From Chthoniobacteraceae bacterium (GTDB lineage: Bacteria > Verrucomicrobiota > Verrucomicrobiia > Chthoniobacterales > Chthoniobacteraceae), in assembly GCA_028293625.1 (NCBI GenBank), contig JAQGOL010000042.1:62001-126000 (forward strand): DNA of 64,000 bases, in the 5' to 3' direction. Below are positions 8,419 to 17,729 of this stretch, in pieces. Position numbers and translations under genes: made by a program. A model generated the notes under the pieces. It saw only the letters and a list, made by a program, of their open reading frames with translations, did no database searches and was not told the DNA's origin. How positions within the stretch are numbered: position 1 is the first letter of the stretch; every line of letters starts with the position of its first letter.

Positions 8419-10467
8419 ATGGGCACTGAACTATTATCGGTAGAAGTGCCAGTCGATCTTGCCGGTCTCAGTCTTGAGATTGCCGAATACTCTCCTTTGC
8501 CGATGGCCACGGTGGAGGGATCAACGCGCATTGTGCGGTACGTCAACCGCGCTTTCTGCCAGTTGCTGAACCAATCGGTTGAGCAACTTGTCGGAAAACC
8601 GCTTAATGTATTGCTGCCCGAGAAAGACGACTGCGTCACATTGCTGGACCACGTTTTTCGCTCCGCGCGGCCGGAATGCCACACTCAGCAGGAACATTCC
8701 AAACCGCATCCGATTTTTTGGTCATACACGATGTGGCCAATCATTTCCAAAAAGCGCGTGGTGGGAGTTATGATTCAGGTCACGGAAACCGCGCAAACCC
8801 ACGCGACGGCGCTTGCTTTCAATGAAGCATTGGTCATTGGGTCTGTGCGCCAGCATGAACTCACCGAAGCGGCCGAGAGTTTAAATGCACAGCTTCGGGT
8901 GCAGATCAGCCAACGCCAGCAGGCGGAGGAAGCGCTCCGTGAAAGCGAGGAACGGTTTCGCAGTTTGTTTGTCTCCGCGCCGATGGCCATCTTCGCCTGC
9001 GATCGGGAGATGCTCATTCAGCAATACAATGCTCTTACGTCCGAACTTTGGGGCCGGGAGCCCGTGGCTGGTGTGGAGCGCTTTTGCGGCTCCAGCCGGT
9101 TTTGGATGTGCAAGGAGACGTCAGAAAGCCTGATGCTGGAAGTGCTGCGGACCGGCCTTTCCAAGCTTAATGTAGAGCTTTCCATCGAGCGGCCCGATGG
9201 CTCTCGTGTGCCCGTGCTGGTCAACTTCGCGGCACTCAAAAATGGAGAAGGTAAAATCACCGGGACGATCGTTTCATTTGTTGATCTGACTGAACGCAAG
9301 AAACTCGAGCAGCGCCTGCTCCACTCGCAACGCATGGCGAGCATCGGCACGCTGGCGGGCGGCATTGCGCACGATATGAACAACTCGCTGGCGCCGATCA
9401 TGATGTCGATCGAACTGCTAAAGAGAAAGTTTACCGACCCGACCAGCGAAGGTCTTTTAAAGCTGATCCACTCCAGTGCCCAGCGGGGTGCGGAAATCGT
9501 CCGCCAAGTGCTTTCTTTTGCACAAGGCGTTGACGTTTTAAGCACAGAAGTTCACGTGCCGCAGCTGATTGGCCAACTCGAGAAAATCGTCGCTCGAATT
9601 TTTACTGGCAACATCCGGCTCCATAGCGATCTTCCGCCAAAACTGTGGCCACTGATGGGTGACCCGGCACAGCTTCACGAAGTTTTGCTGAACCTCTGCC
9701 TGAATGCGCGCGACGCAATGCCGAATGGCGGGCTCGTGCTGATTTCGGCTGCAAATCGCTTGGTCGACGCCACGGAAGAGGGGCTTAGCCAGAACCCGAA
9801 ATCCGCGCCGGGCCGGTACGTTTTGTTGGAAGTCAAAGACCACGGCACCGGGATCGCGCCCGGGATCATGGAACACATTTTCGAGCCGTTTTTCACGACC
9901 AAAGAATTTGGCAAAGGCTCGGGTCTGGGGTTGTCGACCTCGCTGGCGATTATTAAAAGCCATGGCGGCTTCCTGCATGTCGTGAGCGAGATGGGGAACG
10001 GGACGGCCTTCCAGGTTTTTATACCGGCGCAACCGCAAGGTTCCTTGCTTGTATCGGATCCGATGCCGGCTCCCGATCTGCTGCGCGGAAACGGGGAGCT
10101 TATCCTTGTGGTCGATGATGAGGATCCCCTGCGCCGGATGACTCAGAGGATTCTCGAAACGTTCGGATACCGCGTTGCTCTGGCTTGCGATGGAGTGGAG
10201 GCGGTCGCGGTTTATGCGAGGCAAAGAGAAGAAATCGCAGTTGTCCTCACCGATATGGCGATGCCACTCATGGACGGTGCCGAAGCCATCCGCGTCTTGC
10301 GGGGCATGAACCCGGCGCTGCCGATCATCGCAGCCAGCGGCCTCATATCCAATATTGACGAGGCTGCCCTTGCAGCCCTCGGTATAAACCACATCTTATC
10401 CAAGCCGTATACGACCGCAATGCTGCTCACGATGGTGCGGCAGCTCTTGAAAGGGGAGTCGAAATGA
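8419..10467 (+). CDS. PAS-containing hybrid histidine kinase with C-terminal receiver
   Basis: A good ribosome site (AGGAGA) precedes the start. Domains in order: PAS (~20-110), a linker helix with the motif NEALVIGSVRQHELTEAAE, a second PAS (~175-290), a HisKA dimer domain with phospho-His H318 (AGGIAHDMNNS), an HATPase with N box and G box (GKGSGLGLS), and a receiver whose phosphoacceptor is D612 (VVLTDMAMP). No membrane segments are seen, so it is a cytoplasmic sensor. The linker motif recurs almost unchanged in the next kinase. It follows kaiC by 9 bases and overlaps the next gene by 4 (ATGA), so the three are translated together. Confidence 0.93.
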   Translation: MGTELLSVEVPVDLAGLSLEIAEYSPLPMATVEGSTRIVRYVNRAFCQLLNQSVEQLVGKPLNVLLPEKDDCVTLLDHVFRSARPECHTQQEHSKPHPIFWSYTMWPIISKKRVVGVMIQVTETAQTHATALAFNEALVIGSVRQHELTEAAESLNAQLRVQISQRQQAEEALRESEERFRSLFVSAPMAIFACDREMLIQQYNALTSELWGREPVAGVERFCGSSRFWMCKETSESLMLEVLRTGLSKLNVELSIERPDGSRVPVLVNFAALKNGEGKITGTIVSFVDLTERKKLEQRLLHSQRMASIGTLAGGIAHDMNNSLAPIMMSIELLKRKFTDPTSEGLLKLIHSSAQRGAEIVRQVLSFAQGVDVLSTEVHVPQLIGQLEKIVARIFTGNIRLHSDLPPKLWPLMGDPAQLHEVLLNLCLNARDAMPNGGLVLISAANRLVDATEEGLSQNPKSAPGRYVLLEVKDHGTGIAPGIMEHIFEPFFTTKEFGKGSGLGLSTSLAIIKSHGGFLHVVSEMGNGTAFQVFIPAQPQGSLLVSDPMPAPDLLRGNGELILVVDDEDPLRRMTQRILETFGYRVALACDGVEAVAVYARQREEIAVVLTDMAMPLMDGAEAIRVLRGMNPALPIIAASGLISNIDEAALAALGINHILSKPYTTAMLLTMVRQLLKGESK

Positions 10468-12164
10468 GCCATGACGAAATTGCTTCGGCAAAAATTTCCG
10501 GAGAGCTCATTCATGAGAACTGCGACAACTGCGCGCGAATGCTCGAGCGGATGGTTGAGGTAAATGAAGCGCTGATTATCGGAGCCGTGCGGCAGCACGA
10601 GTTTACAGAAGTGGCGGAACGCCTGAACGCGCATCTTCAGATCGAGATCGTTGCACACAAAAAAACGTCCCGCGAGCTGGCGGAAAAAGCCAATCTCCTT
10701 GATCTGAGCAATGACGCCATCATCGTAAGCGATTTTGACGATCAGATCACGTTGTGGAACCAGGGCGCTGAAAAGCTTTACGGCTGGTTTTCCGAAGAGG
10801 TGCTCGGCAAAGACCTCAACTCGCTTTTGCGGACAGAGTTTCCGACGCCGCGGGAGAAAATCGCGCTGCAACTCGAACATGAAGGTCTCTTTATCGGCGA
10901 GGTGGTGCAGACCACCCGTGGCGGACGCCGGATCCCGTTGATCTGCCGCTGGGTAATGGACAGGAAAACCAGATCTATTCTGACCAGCTTCACGGACATC
11001 ACCGAACGACATGCGGTTGAATCAGCACTGGCCAACCGCGCGGTAAAATTAGCGAGTGCCAATCGGAGCAAAGACGAGTTTTTAGCAATGCTCGCCCACG
11101 AGTTGCGCAATCCGCTTGCCTCGCTGAGCAACGCCGCCGCGATTTTGCAAATAACAGATGTCAGCGTCGACGACCGCGGGCACGCCCAGTATATTATCAA
11201 TCGGCAGATCGAAAATATGAGCCGCATGATCGACGACCTGCTCGATGTCTCGCGTATCACTGAGGGGAAAATCGAACTCCGCAAGCAGCCTGTGGCCCTG
11301 GAAGCGATCCTCACTGCCGCTACGAGTCTCGTGCGCGCAAACTGTATTTTTCGGCATCAGGATCTGACGGTTTCGCTCCCCGTCGAGCCGATCTTTTTAA
11401 ATGCCGATACTACCCGGCTTGAACAGGTCTTTATCAATCTTCTTGGCAATGCCTGCAAATATAGTGGCGACGGCTGCAGCATTGCTCTCAGCGCGGAGCG
11501 CGCTGTCGGCGTTGAGCCGCCCGAGGTCGTCATCTGCGTGCGCGACAATGGCGCAGGCATCGACGCTGAACTGTTGCCCCGCGTCTTTGATCTCTTTGTT
11601 CAAGCCACGCGTGCGCTGGACCGCTCGCATGGCGGCCTCGGCATCGGCCTCACCCTCGTAAACCGGCTCGTGACCCTGCACGGCGGCAGCGTCGAAGCGC
11701 ACAGCGCGGGCCTCGGCCATGGAAGCGAATTCACCGTCCGGCTGCCGATCCTTCATCAGACGCCGTCGGCGCCGTTGCCGCTGCCGGCCCCCATTCAGGA
11801 AACTTCCCGCCGCATCCTCATCGTCGATGACAACACCGATTCCGCGCGCAGCATGGCCATTCTTCAGTCGCGCCGGGGCCACGTGACGCGCACCGCTTTC
11901 ACCGGGCCCGATGCGCTTACCGCGGCCGCTGAATTCCTGCCCGAAGTTGTGCTTCTCGACATTGGGCTGCCGGGCATGGACGGTTTTGAAGTGGCGCGCC
12001 TCCTTCGCAGGATGCCCGTCATGGCAGGCGCGTTGCTGATCGCCATGACCGGCTATGCGAGCGCCGAAGATCGGCATTTGGCGGCTCAGGCCGGCTTTGA
12101 TGAACATCTCATCAAACCCGTCGATCTTGAGACGCTGCGCGACTGGCTGCGGACGCGGCCTTGA
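10464..12164 (+). CDS. Hybrid histidine kinase with PAS and receiver, fourth gene of KaiC module
   Basis: Translation begins at an ATGA overlap with the previous kinase, helped by GGGGAG. The N-terminus carries the same linker motif as its neighbour (NEALIIGAVRQHEFTEVAE). One PAS domain (~70-180), HisKA with H212 (LAHELRNPLAS), HATPase (DNGAGIDAELLP, GLGIGLTLV) and a receiver with D499 (LLDIGLPGMDG) follow. The protein is soluble. The E-L-R-N-P H-box type differs from the D-M-N-N type of the preceding kinase, so they are not recent duplicates; the shared linker is therefore notable. No separate output regulator is encoded nearby, so the phosphoryl target is unknown. Confidence 0.93.
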   Translation: MSHDEIASAKISGELIHENCDNCARMLERMVEVNEALIIGAVRQHEFTEVAERLNAHLQIEIVAHKKTSRELAEKANLLDLSNDAIIVSDFDDQITLWNQGAEKLYGWFSEEVLGKDLNSLLRTEFPTPREKIALQLEHEGLFIGEVVQTTRGGRRIPLICRWVMDRKTRSILTSFTDITERHAVESALANRAVKLASANRSKDEFLAMLAHELRNPLASLSNAAAILQITDVSVDDRGHAQYIINRQIENMSRMIDDLLDVSRITEGKIELRKQPVALEAILTAATSLVRANCIFRHQDLTVSLPVEPIFLNADTTRLEQVFINLLGNACKYSGDGCSIALSAERAVGVEPPEVVICVRDNGAGIDAELLPRVFDLFVQATRALDRSHGGLGIGLTLVNRLVTLHGGSVEAHSAGLGHGSEFTVRLPILHQTPSAPLPLPAPIQETSRRILIVDDNTDSARSMAILQSRRGHVTRTAFTGPDALTAAAEFLPEVVLLDIGLPGMDGFEVARLLRRMPVMAGALLIAMTGYASAEDRHLAAQAGFDEHLIKPVDLETLRDWLRTRP

Positions 12165-12350
12165 TGGCAGGCGCAAGCCTTTAGTTGAAAAGGGAAAGAT
12201 CGCAGCCGCCCGTTTTTCGTCGGCTGGGAAGCCACTGATATACAACCAGCGGGAAAACATGGTGCGAACTTCGGCCGGTTGCCTCACGCATCCCCTCCCC
12301 TCGGCAAATCCCGAAGTCGCCCCGGAAGAGTTTTCCCATCCACCTTTACC

Positions 12351-13868
12351 ATGACCGCCATCCTAGCGCTCGACCAAGGAACCACGAGTTCCCGCGCCAT
12401 TTTATTCAATCACGACGGCACCATTCATGCCGTGGCCCAGCGGGAGTTTAAGCAAATATTCCCGCAATCGGGCTGGGTGGAACATGACGCCATTGAGATC
12501 TGGAACACGCAGATCGAGACCGCGCGTGAAGTGCTTAAAAATGCCGGACTCACGGCTGCGGACATCGAGGCCATTGGAATCACCAACCAGCGTGAAACCA
12601 CGCTTTTATGGGATCGAAAAACGGGTCGGCCCGTGGCCAACGCGATTGTCTGGCAGGACCGGCGGACCGCCGCATTTTGCGATGAGCTCAAAGCGGCCGG
12701 CCACGCGGATTTAATCCAAAACCGCACGGGCCTTGTCATTGACGCCTATTTTTCGGGCAGCAAAGTGCGCTGGCTTCTTGACCATGTACCCGGCGCACGG
12801 GAGAAAGCCGAGCGAGGCGAACTGGCATTCGGCACAATCGATTCCTGGCTGGTTTGGAATCTCACCGGCGGCGCGCTCCATCTAACCGATGCCAGCAACG
12901 CCTCGCGCACGATGCTCTTTAATTTGCAAACCGGCGATTGGGACGACGAACTGCTCAGGATCCTCGAAGTGCCGCGCTCGCTCTTGCCCGAAGTACGCTC
13001 TTCCAGCGAGGTTTACGGAGAGACGGCACCCGGTATTTTTGATTCGCCGATCCGAATTGCAGGTATTGCGGGTGATCAGCAGGCAGCGCTTTTTGGACAG
13101 AACTGTTTTGCGCGCGGCTCCGCCAAGAATACCTATGGCACGGGCTGCTTTATGCTGATGAACATTGGCGACCAACCGAGAATTTCCCGCCATCAATTGG
13201 TGACCACGGTAGCCTGGAAGGCAAATGGGCAAACCGAGTTCGCCCTTGAAGGGAGTGTGTTTATCGGGGGCGCGGTCGTGCAATGGCTGCGGGACGGTTT
13301 GGGGCTGGTGAAATCGGCGGAGGAAATTGAGCGTTTGGCGGTTTCCGTGCCTGATTGCGGAGGCGTCTACATGGTGCCGGCATTCGCGGGGCTGGGCGCC
13401 CCGCACTGGGACCAATATGCGCGCGGCACTATCATGGGAATCACACGGGGCACTACGGCGGGCCATTTCGCAAGAGCCGCCCTGGAAGGCATCGCTTTTC
13501 AGGTGGCCGACATCCTTGAAATCATGAATCAGGACTCCGGCATTCCCATCACTGAACTGCGGGTGGACGGCGGCGCCTGCTCCAACAATTTGCTCATGCA
13601 ATTTCAGGCCGACCTGCTTCAGGTTCCCGTGGTGCGGCCCAAAGTCATTGAAACCACTGCCCTTGGCGCCGCCTATCTGGCCGGACTGGCCACCGGTTTC
13701 TGGAAAGATCGCGGGGAAGTGCAACAGGCCTGGCAGATCGATCGCATTTTTACTCCTCAAATGTCCGCTGCCGATGCTGCCCATCGCCGGGCCCGATGGA
13801 AGCAGGCCCTGAATCGGGCGCGGGATTGGGAGGAACACACCACCGTCAACGTTGAACGGGCTCTCTAA
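12351..13868 (+). CDS. glpK: Glycerol kinase
   Basis: This enzyme phosphorylates glycerol to sn-glycerol 3-phosphate using ATP. It is a FGGY-family kinase of 505 residues. The N-terminal phosphate loop is [15 protein letters not shown]. The substrate region has TNQRETT and VWQDRRT, and the C-terminal FGGY signature is the region [19 protein letters not shown]. The ATG at 12351 sits just before the conserved first strand; the upstream 24 codons in frame look non-coding. The glpD gene follows after 3 bases and glpF next, forming a full glycerol uptake and oxidation operon. Confidence 0.96.
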   Translation: MTAILALDQGTTSSRAILFNHDGTIHAVAQREFKQIFPQSGWVEHDAIEIWNTQIETAREVLKNAGLTAADIEAIGITNQRETTLLWDRKTGRPVANAIVWQDRRTAAFCDELKAAGHADLIQNRTGLVIDAYFSGSKVRWLLDHVPGAREKAERGELAFGTIDSWLVWNLTGGALHLTDASNASRTMLFNLQTGDWDDELLRILEVPRSLLPEVRSSSEVYGETAPGIFDSPIRIAGIAGDQQAALFGQNCFARGSAKNTYGTGCFMLMNIGDQPRISRHQLVTTVAWKANGQTEFALEGSVFIGGAVVQWLRDGLGLVKSAEEIERLAVSVPDCGGVYMVPAFAGLGAPHWDQYARGTIMGITRGTTAGHFARAALEGIAFQVADILEIMNQDSGIPITELRVDGGACSNNLLMQFQADLLQVPVVRPKVIETTALGAAYLAGLATGFWKDRGEVQQAWQIDRIFTPQMSAADAAHRRARWKQALNRARDWEEHTTVNVERAL

Positions 13869-13871
13869 ACG

Positions 13872-15434
13872 ATGAACCGCCACTCTTTTCTTCAGCGCCT
13901 CCACGAACGGACCGACCCGTGGGACATTGCCATTGTCGGAGGAGGCGCCACGGGAGTAGGCATTGCGGTTGATGCCGCCGCGCGCGGTTACAGCACGGTG
14001 TTGTTGGAACAATGCGACTTTGGAAAAGGCACTTCCAGCCGTTCAACCAAGCTTGTCCATGGCGGCGTGCGCTATTTGCAGCAGGGCAATATCCCGTTGG
14101 TGATGGAAGCACTTAAGGAACGCGGGCTGCTTCTGGCCAATGCGCCGCATCTTGTGCATGACCTGGAGTTCGTTGTGCCGAATTACCAATGGTGGGAGGC
14201 TCCATTCTACGGGATCGGCATGAAAGTCTACGATCTGTTGGCGGGCAAATATGGGTTTGGCTCGTCGCAACTGCTTTCGCGCGAGGAGGTGCTCCAGCGG
14301 ATTCCCACGCTTGAACAGGAAGGACTGCGTGGCGGTGTCAAATATCACGACGGCCAGTTTGATGACACCCGGCTTCTGATTAATCTGGCGCAAACCGCCG
14401 CCGAACAAGGTGCGTGCCTCCTCAATTACGCACGTGTCGATGGCATCTCCAAGGACGCCGAGCGGTTCGTCACAGGCGTGCGCTTTTACGATGAGGAAAA
14501 CGGCCGGGCTCACACCGTTGCGGCACGCTGTGTCATCAATGCGACCGGGCCGTTTTGCGACGCGTTGCGCCAGGTCGATGAACCCGACGCCCCGGCAATG
14601 ATCGCCCCCAGCCAGGGCGTGCATATTGTGCTGAGCCGGGAATTTCTGCCGGGCAACACCGCCATCATGGTGCCGCACACGCGCGATGGCCGGGTCATGT
14701 TCGCCATCCCATGGCATGGCCATGCCCTCGTCGGCACTACCGACACGCCCATCGCCAAAGCGACGCTTGAACCAAAGGCGCTCTCCCAGGAACTCGATTT
14801 CATCCTCGAAACGGCCGGTGATTACCTCGCCAAACATCCCACCCGCGCCGATATCCTCAGCGTTTTCACCGGCATCCGTCCCCTGGTGAAAGCCGGCGAA
14901 TCGAGTTCCGGCACGGCCGCCCTTTCCCGCGACCATACTATCCACATCTCGGGCTCGGGCCTGCTGACCATCGCGGGTGGCAAATGGACCACCTACCGCA
15001 GGATGGCCGAGGATGCCGTCGATCACGCCATCGTCCTTGGGGGAATGGCTGAGCGGCCATGCGTCACGAAGGATTTGCGTGTCCATGGCGCTCACCGGCA
15101 TTCCGAACAGTTTGGCAATCTTGCCATCTACGGCTCCGATGCAATTGCGATCGGGCAACTGATCCGCGAGGACGCACAACTTGGTGTGATGCTCAGCCCT
15201 GCCCTGCCAATCAACGGTGCCCAGGTCATCTGGGCGGCCCGGCAGGAAATGGCACGCACCGTCGAAGATGTCCTGGCTCGTCGAACCCGGGCGCTCTTTC
15301 TCAACACCAAAGCCGCGCTGGCGATGGCGCCCTTGGTGGCGCGATTGCTAGCCAAAGAAATCGGTCGTGATGAAGCGTGGGAGCAGGCACAGGTCGCCGA
15401 CTTTGGCACACTCACTCTCAATTACATGATTTAA
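13872..15434 (+). CDS. glpD: Glycerol-3-phosphate dehydrogenase (FAD, aerobic)
   Basis: This enzyme oxidises glycerol 3-phosphate to dihydroxyacetone phosphate and passes electrons to membrane quinones. The dinucleotide fold is AIVGGGATGVGIAVDAA, followed by the GlpD-type segment SRSTKLVHGGVRYL. Later motifs are PWHGHALVGTTDT and the second FAD contact AGGKWTTYRRMAEDA, with a helical C-terminal domain. At 520 residues it is the usual GlpD size. It lies 3 bases after glpK and 4 before glpF. The product feeds triose-phosphate isomerase, encoded at 29126-29896 on the other strand. Confidence 0.95.
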   Translation: MNRHSFLQRLHERTDPWDIAIVGGGATGVGIAVDAAARGYSTVLLEQCDFGKGTSSRSTKLVHGGVRYLQQGNIPLVMEALKERGLLLANAPHLVHDLEFVVPNYQWWEAPFYGIGMKVYDLLAGKYGFGSSQLLSREEVLQRIPTLEQEGLRGGVKYHDGQFDDTRLLINLAQTAAEQGACLLNYARVDGISKDAERFVTGVRFYDEENGRAHTVAARCVINATGPFCDALRQVDEPDAPAMIAPSQGVHIVLSREFLPGNTAIMVPHTRDGRVMFAIPWHGHALVGTTDTPIAKATLEPKALSQELDFILETAGDYLAKHPTRADILSVFTGIRPLVKAGESSSGTAALSRDHTIHISGSGLLTIAGGKWTTYRRMAEDAVDHAIVLGGMAERPCVTKDLRVHGAHRHSEQFGNLAIYGSDAIAIGQLIREDAQLGVMLSPALPINGAQVIWAARQEMARTVEDVLARRTRALFLNTKAALAMAPLVARLLAKEIGRDEAWEQAQVADFGTLTLNYMI

Positions 15435-15438
15435 CATT

Positions 15439-16185
15439 ATGAGCCCGTATCTCGCGGAATTCATCGGCACCGCACTGCTTGTTATTTTGGGTAATGGCGT
15501 GGTGGCAAATGTCGTGCTTGAACGCACCAAAGGCCAGGGTGGCGGCTGGATTGTCATCACCGCCGGCTGGGGATTTGCCGTATTTGTAGGAGCCTTTTGC
15601 GCCGCCCCCATCAGCGGCGCACACATCAACCCGGCGGTGACGCTGGCGATGGCCTGCACCGGGCAGCTCCCGTGGGCCCAGGCTCCGGGCTACATCGGAG
15701 CACAATTGGCGGGCGGGATCGTCGGCGGGTCGCTGGTTTATTTTTTTTATCGCGAACATTTTAAATTGTCCGCCGACGCGGATGCCAAGCTCGCCTGCTT
15801 CGCAACCGCTCCCAATATCCGCCACCTGCCACAAGCGTTTTTCTGTGAGGTGCTCGGAACATTTGTCCTCATCCTGCCAATTTTCCTCATGACCCAGCCA
15901 AGCATGAAGTTTCCCGTTGGCGCGGTCACTTCGGATGTCGGCGTCGGTTTAGGAACTATCGGCCTGATTCCTGTGGCGCTTCTTGTTTTCGCCATCGGCC
16001 TTTCGCTCGGCGGCACCACCGGTTATGCCATCAACCCGGCACGCGACCTCGGGCCACGGCTCGCCCACGCCTTTTTACCCATCCCTGGCAAACGCAACAG
16101 CGGCTGGGGATATGCATGGGTGCCCGTCGCAGGCCCGCTGGTTGGGGCGCTCCTTGCCGTTGCTGCGCGGAAAGTGCTCATCTGA
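15439..16185 (+). CDS. glpF: Glycerol uptake facilitator (aquaglyceroporin)
   Basis: This MIP-family channel admits glycerol across the inner membrane. Both half-helix signatures are present: GAHINPAVTLA with NPA at 64-66 and GYAINPARDLGPR near 195-205. The Asp after the second NPAR is typical of glycerol-conducting rather than water-only channels. Six hydrophobic spans are visible in 248 residues. It is the last gene of the glpKDF operon. Confidence 0.93.
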   Translation: MSPYLAEFIGTALLVILGNGVVANVVLERTKGQGGGWIVITAGWGFAVFVGAFCAAPISGAHINPAVTLAMACTGQLPWAQAPGYIGAQLAGGIVGGSLVYFFYREHFKLSADADAKLACFATAPNIRHLPQAFFCEVLGTFVLILPIFLMTQPSMKFPVGAVTSDVGVGLGTIGLIPVALLVFAIGLSLGGTTGYAINPARDLGPRLAHAFLPIPGKRNSGWGYAWVPVAGPLVGALLAVAARKVLI

Positions 16186-16420
16186 ATTGGCATGGCAAAA
16201 AAGTCGCGAATTCCCATCGAGCCTGGGTGGCGATGCCGGCGGCCGATAATTTTCTTGGTGCTGCGAAACACAAGGGTAGGCTTTGAAACAACCGCCCGCT
16301 TACTCCCCGCCCCTGATCCGCTCCCAAGTCGTTCACGATCGGCCACATGCCAGGCACGATCCTGACGATTCTTAATGCAATCAATCGGCTGCGTGTTTGT
16401 GGCTTTCCCCTTCACGAATC
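16186..16420. other. Intergenic region after the glp operon
   Basis: These 235 bases separate glpF from a co-directional lactonase-like gene. I see no strong hairpin with a T-run and no gene on either strand. Confidence 0.3.
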
Positions 16421-17683
16421 ATGCAGCCTGTTTCCATCATCTCGCGACGTTTCTTTCTTAAAAATTCTGCCGCCCTCACCATTGGCGCCCTGGGATTGGC
16501 CTCCATGCTCAACGCGCGGGCTGGCGAAGAGCCGCTCATCGCTTACGTGGGAACGTATAGTTCACCTCTGCATAACGTCGGGCCAACGCAGGTTGATTTG
16601 CCCCCGGGAAACGGACGTGGCATTCACCTTTTTCAAGTGGACCGCGCCACCGGAGTGATGTCGCCGCGCGGCGTATATGAGCAAGCGACAAGCCCAAGTT
16701 GCCTGGCTTTTGATTCCTCCAAAACCCACCTCTATTCAGCCAATGAAACCGATCGCTCGGGTGACTCTGGTTCGATCAGCGCGTTTGCCATCGATCGCGC
16801 CAATGGGGAGCTCAAGTTGCTCAATACCGTGAGCTCCGGTGGTGCCGGACCAGCTTATTTGAGCATCCATCCGTCCGGACGTTTTGTCCTGGTGGCCAAT
16901 TATTTCGGCGGATCCGTGGCGGTGCTGCCCATTCTGGCCGATGGCAGTCTTGGAGCTGCGACTGACATCAAAAAGGATGTAGGCACGGTTGGTCCAAAAA
17001 AAGCGACAAATGCTCCTGGTGGAAGTTTCGCCATCAGCGGCCACGACCAGGCTCACGCGCACATGATTCAGGCCGATCCCTCGGGACGCTTTGTTTTGCA
17101 TGCCGATTTAGGATTGGATCAGATCTTCGTCTGGAAGTTTGATCAACAGACGGGAGTTCTCACGGCAAACGAGCCCCCTGCCATCTCATTGCCGCCGGGC
17201 GACGGTCCGCGGCATTTTGCCTTCCACCCCAACGGACGCTGGCTCTATTCACTGCAGGAAGAAGCTTCAAACATCGTATTGTTTGACTACGACTCCACGA
17301 ACGGAAAGTTGGCACAAAGGGAGACACTCTCCAGTTTGCCGCCGGGGTTTGCCGGCAGCAGTTTTGCCTCCGAGATCATGGTTTCCACGGACGGCCGGTT
17401 TGTATACGCCGGCAACCGCCTTCATGATGCCATTTCGATTTTTTCAGTTGGCGAGATGGGCGCCCTTACCTTCCTGGGCGAAGAATGGACCCGCGGTGAC
17501 TACCCGCGCAGCTTCGATGTCGAACCGTCCGGGACTTTCCTCTATTCGTGCAATCAGCGGGCTGATGCCATCACCGCCTTCCGCATTGACCGAAAATCGG
17601 GCGGCCTTGTATTCACCGGACATTTCACACCGATTGGCAATCCTTCAATCATCGTTTTTCTCGATCTCGGAAAAGCGAAGTAG
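16421..17683 (+). CDS. Exported seven-bladed propeller lactonase (6-phosphogluconolactonase-like)
   Basis: The N-terminus has a twin-arginine motif (SRRFFLKNSA) followed by a hydrophobic stretch, so a folded protein is exported by Tat. The mature protein begins PLIAYVGTYSS, the first blade of the YbhE/Pgl lactonase family. Repeats such as GRFVLVANYFGGSVAVLPI, GDGPRHFAFHPNGRWLY and GRFVYAGNRLHDAI mark successive blades. Cytoplasmic YbhE hydrolyses 6-phosphogluconolactone; an exported member more likely acts on other lactones, so the exact substrate is open. The ATG at 16421 places the arginines near the start. The next gene also encodes a secreted propeller-like protein. Confidence 0.87.
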   Translation: MQPVSIISRRFFLKNSAALTIGALGLASMLNARAGEEPLIAYVGTYSSPLHNVGPTQVDLPPGNGRGIHLFQVDRATGVMSPRGVYEQATSPSCLAFDSSKTHLYSANETDRSGDSGSISAFAIDRANGELKLLNTVSSGGAGPAYLSIHPSGRFVLVANYFGGSVAVLPILADGSLGAATDIKKDVGTVGPKKATNAPGGSFAISGHDQAHAHMIQADPSGRFVLHADLGLDQIFVWKFDQQTGVLTANEPPAISLPPGDGPRHFAFHPNGRWLYSLQEEASNIVLFDYDSTNGKLAQRETLSSLPPGFAGSSFASEIMVSTDGRFVYAGNRLHDAISIFSVGEMGALTFLGEEWTRGDYPRSFDVEPSGTFLYSCNQRADAITAFRIDRKSGGLVFTGHFTPIGNPSIIVFLDLGKAK

Positions 17684-17729
17684 AAGAGTCCGGCACGATG
17701 TGGCAGCCTCGATCCGCAACGCCCCTGCC

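Noticed and set aside
17139-17729. Extended N-terminus of the DUF3616 gene
   Set aside because: It overlaps the lactonase gene in another frame; the signal peptide fixes the start at 17730.
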